Shown one piece after another: positions 13,591 through 17,302 of a DNA stretch of 17,302 nt. The notes below the pieces were generated by a model that was not told the DNA's origin, searched no databases, and was given only the letters and a program-made list of their open reading frames with translations. The DNA lies in contig DUPI01000066.1 in NCBI GenBank assembly GCA_012838395.1, positions 1 to 17,302 on the forward strand. The letters run 5' to 3'. The position numbers were made by a program, and so were the translations under genes. The DNA comes from Mollicutes bacterium (GTDB lineage Bacteria; Bacillota_I; Bacilli_A; RF39; UBA660). How positions within the stretch are numbered: position 1 is the first letter of the stretch; every line of letters begins with the position of its first letter.

Positions 13591-16527
13591 ATGAATTATA
13601 TTCCATTAAATATAAAAACTCATTATTCATTATTATCTAGTATGATTAAAGTTGAAGATTTAGTTGAATTTGCTAAAAAAAATAATTTAAAACAATTAAC
13701 CATTACTGATAATAACATGTACGGTGTTATGGATTTTTATAAAAAATGTTTACTTAATGATATTAAACCTATTGTAGGATTAGAAATAAAGATTAATGAT
13801 TTTGCCATAATCTTATATTGTTGTAATTATGATGGTTATAAAAATTTAATTAAAATTAATACCATAAATTTAGAAGGTAAATTAACTTTAAATAATTTAA
13901 AGTTATATAGTGATAATTTAATTTGTATTGTTCCTTTTCAGTCATTGACTTTATATAATGATTTAGAAAAAATATTTCAATATGTTTTTATAAGTTATAA
14001 ATCACTTGACGAAAGATCAAAATTAAATGGTTCTAATTTAATATATATGGATGAAATATTATATTTAAATCCTGAAGATAGTCAATATATTAATTATTTA
14101 TTAGCCATTAGAGATAGTGTTTTTGAATCAGAGATGAGTAGTAATTTATCTTATAATTATTTAAAACTATTTGAAGAAGTTTCTACAAAATATCCTGATG
14201 ATTTAAAAAATAATTATAAAATCAATGAGCTATGCCAGCTCGAATTAAAGTTTAATCAACATTTAATTCCACATTTTGAATGTCCTAATAATTATGATAG
14301 CTATACTTATTTAAAAAAACTTTGTATTCGTGGTCTTAAAAAAAGATTTGGTAATCAAGTTCAAAGAATATATATTGATAGATTGAATCATGAGCTTGAA
14401 GTTATAAACAAAATGGGATTTTGTGATTACTTTTTAATTGTATGGGATTATGTTAAGTATGCTAAGGATCAAAACATTTTAGTAGGACCAGGACGGGGAA
14501 GTGCTGCGGGTTCACTAGTGTCTTATTTATTAAATATAACTGATGTTGATCCTGTTAAATATAATTTATTATTTGAAAGATTTTTAAATCCTGAGCGTAT
14601 CAGTATGCCTGATATTGATATTGATTTTGAATATAATCGCCGTGAAGAAGTTATTAATTACTGCATTAATAAATATGGTATAAAAAGAGTCGCACCAATT
14701 ATTACTTTTGGTACTTTAGGTTCCAAACAAGTTATTAGGGATGTTGCTAGAACAATGGATGTTGATTTGAAAATTGTTGATTATATATCTAAAATGTTAA
14801 ATTCTAAGCTAAGTTTATTAGAAAACTATAATCAAAATAACCAACTAAAAAGCTATTTAGATAATAAACCACTATTGATGAAACTTTATAAGGTGGCTAG
14901 TAAATTAGAAGGTTTAAAACGCCATAGTTCTGTCCATGCTGCTGGTATTGTTATGTCTAATGTAGATTTAGATGAAATAATCCCCCTTGATAAAAAACAT
15001 GAAATTTTTTATACAACAGGTTATGATATGGATTATTTAGAGGATATCGGATTGTTAAAAATGGATTTTTTAGGTATTCGAAATTTAACTTTAATTACAG
15101 ATGTTTTATCGGATATTAAAAAGCTATTAAACGTTGATCTTAAGTTTGAACAAATTCCATTAAATGATCCTGCCGCTTTAGCGATTTTTACTAAGGTTAA
15201 TACAACTGGTATTTTTCAATTTGAGTCAGAAGGAATGAAAAACTTTTTAAGAAAACTTCGCCCAACAAGTTTTGAAGATATAAGTGCTGCTAATGCTTTG
15301 TTTAGACCAGGGCCAATGCAAAACATTGACTCTTATATAAGAAGAAAAAACGGTAAGGAAAAAATTATAGATATTCACCCTGATTTAGAAGATATACTAA
15401 AACCTACTTATGGAATTATTGTATACCAAGAACAGATAATGCAAATTGCAAGTGTGATGGCTGGTTATTCTTTAGGCGAAGCTGATTTGTTAAGACGAGC
15501 AATGAGTAAAAAACAAGAAACACTTATGTTAAAAGAACGTGACAAATTTATAAAGCGAAGTATTAATAAAGGTTATTCACAAGACGTAGCTAACAATGTT
15601 TATGATTTGATATTAAAATTCTCCTTATATGGATTTAATCGTTCTCATGCCGTTGCCTATTCTCTAATTGCTTATAAAATGGCTTATTTAAAAGCTCATT
15701 ACCCATTGTTTTTCATGAAAGCCCTATTGTCAATGGTAGTCGGTAGTGAAATAAAAACTAAAGAATATATTTATGAATGTAAAAGTAACAATATAACAGT
15801 AATACCACCTGATATTAATTTGAGTTTTGATGAATACATTGTAACGAACAGGGGTATTATTTATCCGTTATCTATTATTAAAAATATAGGTGCTGCAGCT
15901 TCAAGTACTATTATTAACGAAAGAAAAAATGGAAAATATAAAAACATATACGATTTTATCAAAAGGGTATATGGTAAGAGTGTTAATAAAAAGACAATGA
16001 TTAGTCTAATTAATGCTGGTTGCTTTAATTCAATTGGCTTAAATAAAAAAACCTTAACGGAAAACTTGGATATAATTATTAATTATGGTGAGTTAATAAA
16101 GGATATTGGAGAAGAATTCGCTTTAAAACCTGAAATAAAAATCTTTGATGACTATAGTAAAAAAGAATTAATGAAATTAGAATTAGATACATTTGGTTTT
16201 TTTATAAGTAGTCATCCTGTAACCGAATATAGAATCAAGTATCCTCATCTTGTTCAAGTGAATTCCTTGAAAAAACATTTTGATAAAGTTGTTGAGTTAA
16301 TTGTCTATGTTGATCGTGTTAAGGAAATTAATACTAAACGAGGTGATGTTATGAGTTTTATAACTGCTAGTGATGAAATTAGTTCAGTTGACATAGTAAT
16401 GTTTCCTAAAGTTCATGAAAAATATTCTAATATTGAAGTCGGAGATTTAATTAAAATTTTAGGTAAAGTAGAAAAAAGGTTTGATAAATTACAAATTATT
16501 GTTAATCAATTAGAAAAATTAGATTAA
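13591..16527 (+). CDS. dnaE: DNA polymerase III subunit alpha, DnaE type
   Basis: This is a C-family replicative DNA polymerase. ATG 13591 follows GGAGGTG at good spacing, and the upstream in-frame ATG 13570 has no such site. The product is 978 aa, shorter than B. subtilis DnaE (about 1115). Domains: PHP (about 1-200), polymerase palm with GPGRGSAAGS (299-308) and catalytic Asp pair in PDIDIDF (D341, D343), third Asp D492 in KMDFLG, finger segment RHSSVHAAGIVMSN, a helix-hairpin-helix region ending near INAGCFNSIG, and a C-terminal OB fold (about 885-978). There is no DEDD exonuclease insertion, so it is not PolC. The PHP domain has lost ligands: the first motif has one His (KTHYSLL, H11), TDHG reads TDNN (40-43), and the later D-x-H-Y motif reads DEILYL, so PHP proofreading activity is unlikely. 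nfo follows 13 nt later. Confidence 0.96.
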   Translation: MNYIPLNIKTHYSLLSSMIKVEDLVEFAKKNNLKQLTITDNNMYGVMDFYKKCLLNDIKPIVGLEIKINDFAIILYCCNYDGYKNLIKINTINLEGKLTLNNLKLYSDNLICIVPFQSLTLYNDLEKIFQYVFISYKSLDERSKLNGSNLIYMDEILYLNPEDSQYINYLLAIRDSVFESEMSSNLSYNYLKLFEEVSTKYPDDLKNNYKINELCQLELKFNQHLIPHFECPNNYDSYTYLKKLCIRGLKKRFGNQVQRIYIDRLNHELEVINKMGFCDYFLIVWDYVKYAKDQNILVGPGRGSAAGSLVSYLLNITDVDPVKYNLLFERFLNPERISMPDIDIDFEYNRREEVINYCINKYGIKRVAPIITFGTLGSKQVIRDVARTMDVDLKIVDYISKMLNSKLSLLENYNQNNQLKSYLDNKPLLMKLYKVASKLEGLKRHSSVHAAGIVMSNVDLDEIIPLDKKHEIFYTTGYDMDYLEDIGLLKMDFLGIRNLTLITDVLSDIKKLLNVDLKFEQIPLNDPAALAIFTKVNTTGIFQFESEGMKNFLRKLRPTSFEDISAANALFRPGPMQNIDSYIRRKNGKEKIIDIHPDLEDILKPTYGIIVYQEQIMQIASVMAGYSLGEADLLRRAMSKKQETLMLKERDKFIKRSINKGYSQDVANNVYDLILKFSLYGFNRSHAVAYSLIAYKMAYLKAHYPLFFMKALLSMVVGSEIKTKEYIYECKSNNITVIPPDINLSFDEYIVTNRGIIYPLSIIKNIGAAASSTIINERKNGKYKNIYDFIKRVYGKSVNKKTMISLINAGCFNSIGLNKKTLTENLDIIINYGELIKDIGEEFALKPEIKIFDDYSKKELMKLELDTFGFFISSHPVTEYRIKYPHLVQVNSLKKHFDKVVELIVYVDRVKEINTKRGDVMSFITASDEISSVDIVMFPKVHEKYSNIEVGDLIKILGKVEKRFDKLQIIVNQLEKLD

Positions 16528-16540
16528 GTAGGTGGTTGTT

Positions 16541-17302
16541 GTGGAAAAATTAATTATAGGATCACATGTTTCTTTTAAAAAAGAAGAACAATTATTAGGT
16601 AGTGTCAAAGAAGCTCTTAGCTATGGTGCAAATGCCTTTATGATATATACTGGGGCCCCTCAAAATACAGCAAGGTCTCCAATTGATAAAGAAAAGACTT
16701 TAGCAGGATATAAAATAATGAAGGAGAACAATATCGACATTAACAATCTTGTTGTTCATGCTCCGTATATTGTTAATTTAGCAGGTAGTGGTGAAAAGTT
16801 AGATTTTGCTATTAGGTTTTTAAAAGAAGAAATAAAAAGAGTGGAAGAACTTGGTATAAAAAAATTAGTCCTTCATCCGGGTAGTCATGTTAAGTTAACG
16901 CGAGAAGAAGGTATAAATAATATTATTAAGGCTCTTAATATTATTGTAGAAGAGAATAGTAAGGTTGATATTTTACTTGAAACAATGGCTGGCAAAGGAA
17001 CTGAAATTGGAATAAATTTTGAAGAATTGAAAACAATTATTGATGGTGTTAAATATAACGAACACGTTAAAGTTTGTTTAGATACTTGTCATATTAATGA
17101 TGCGGGATATTTAATATCTGAGTTTGATAGTGTTTTAAAAGAATTTGATAAAGTGATTGGGTTGGAAAAGTTGGCTTGTATTCATGTTAACGATAGTATA
17201 AATGAAATAGGTGCTAAAAAGGATCGTCATGCTAACTTTGGTCAAGGTACTTTAGGGTTTGATAATTTAATACACGTTATTTATCATCCATTATTAAAAG
17301 AC
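16541..17302 (+). CDS. nfo: Endonuclease IV (3' end outside window)
   Basis: Nfo cleaves DNA 5' to abasic sites in base-excision repair. The start is GTG 16541, 5 nt after TAGGTGG (16529-16535); the first residues EKLIIGSHVSF match the family start. 254 codons are present and the frame is open at the window edge; family length is about 280-300, so a few tens of residues are missing. Metal-ligand motifs of the TIM barrel are visible in order: VVHAPY (His), LHPGSH (His), LLETMAG (Glu), LDTCHINDAG (Asp and His), CIHVNDS (His) and KDRHAN (Asp and His). The final ligand Glu, in the ILETP motif, lies just beyond the edge. It is probably co-transcribed with dnaE, since only 13 nt separate them and no terminator is seen. 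Confidence 0.95.
   Translation, partial: MEKLIIGSHVSFKKEEQLLGSVKEALSYGANAFMIYTGAPQNTARSPIDKEKTLAGYKIMKENNIDINNLVVHAPYIVNLAGSGEKLDFAIRFLKEEIKRVEELGIKKLVLHPGSHVKLTREEGINNIIKALNIIVEENSKVDILLETMAGKGTEIGINFEELKTIIDGVKYNEHVKVCLDTCHINDAGYLISEFDSVLKEFDKVIGLEKLACIHVNDSINEIGAKKDRHANFGQGTLGFDNLIHVIYHPLLKD

Overview
The window reads as ordinary chromosomal housekeeping DNA from a very AT-rich, low-GC Gram-positive bacterium. The ribosome binding sites are Bacillus-type (AGGAGG, AGGTG), the promoters are sigma-A-like, and the synteny is that of Bacilli. TGA is a stop codon here: it ends ruvB, and Trp is written TGG, so the Mycoplasma/Spiroplasma code is excluded. The compact genes and AT-richness suggest an uncultured Bacilli or deep Mycoplasmatota lineage of the RF39/Erysipelotrichia type. 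That placement is inference.

Left part (1-5116): the 3' part of a U32-family tRNA hydroxylation protein (trhP2/yrrO-like) is followed by greA, as in Bacillus subtilis but without udk. Next comes the least ordinary gene, a large calcineurin-like metallophosphoesterase resembling phage proteins. It has its own consensus promoter, a possible 12-codon leader peptide and a terminator-like hairpin at its start. Then comes tig (trigger factor). Each of these genes is bounded by its own promoter and/or intrinsic terminator.

Middle (5126-9356): priA (replication restart helicase) and fmt (initiator tRNA formylation) are adjacent, without the def and rsmB genes often found with them. They are followed by two unrecognised membrane proteins that are probably co-transcribed with fmt.

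Right-middle (9357-13193): after two terminator-like hairpins comes a tight operon, ruvA-ruvB-queA-miaA. It couples Holliday-junction processing with the tRNA modifications queuosine and i6A37. It ends at a bidirectional terminator shared with rpmB (L28), which is on the minus strand.

Right (13244-17302): rpmB and dnaE are divergent. dnaE (replicative polymerase III alpha, DnaE type, with a degenerate PHP domain) is followed 13 nt later by nfo (endonuclease IV), which runs off the window edge.

No tRNA, rRNA, CRISPR array, insertion sequence or integrase is visible, and no intergenic stretch exceeds 300 bases. I see no clear undescribed multi-gene system. The best candidate for something new is the metallophosphoesterase locus (1660-3663) with its leader. 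The two orphan membrane proteins (8348-9356) come second.
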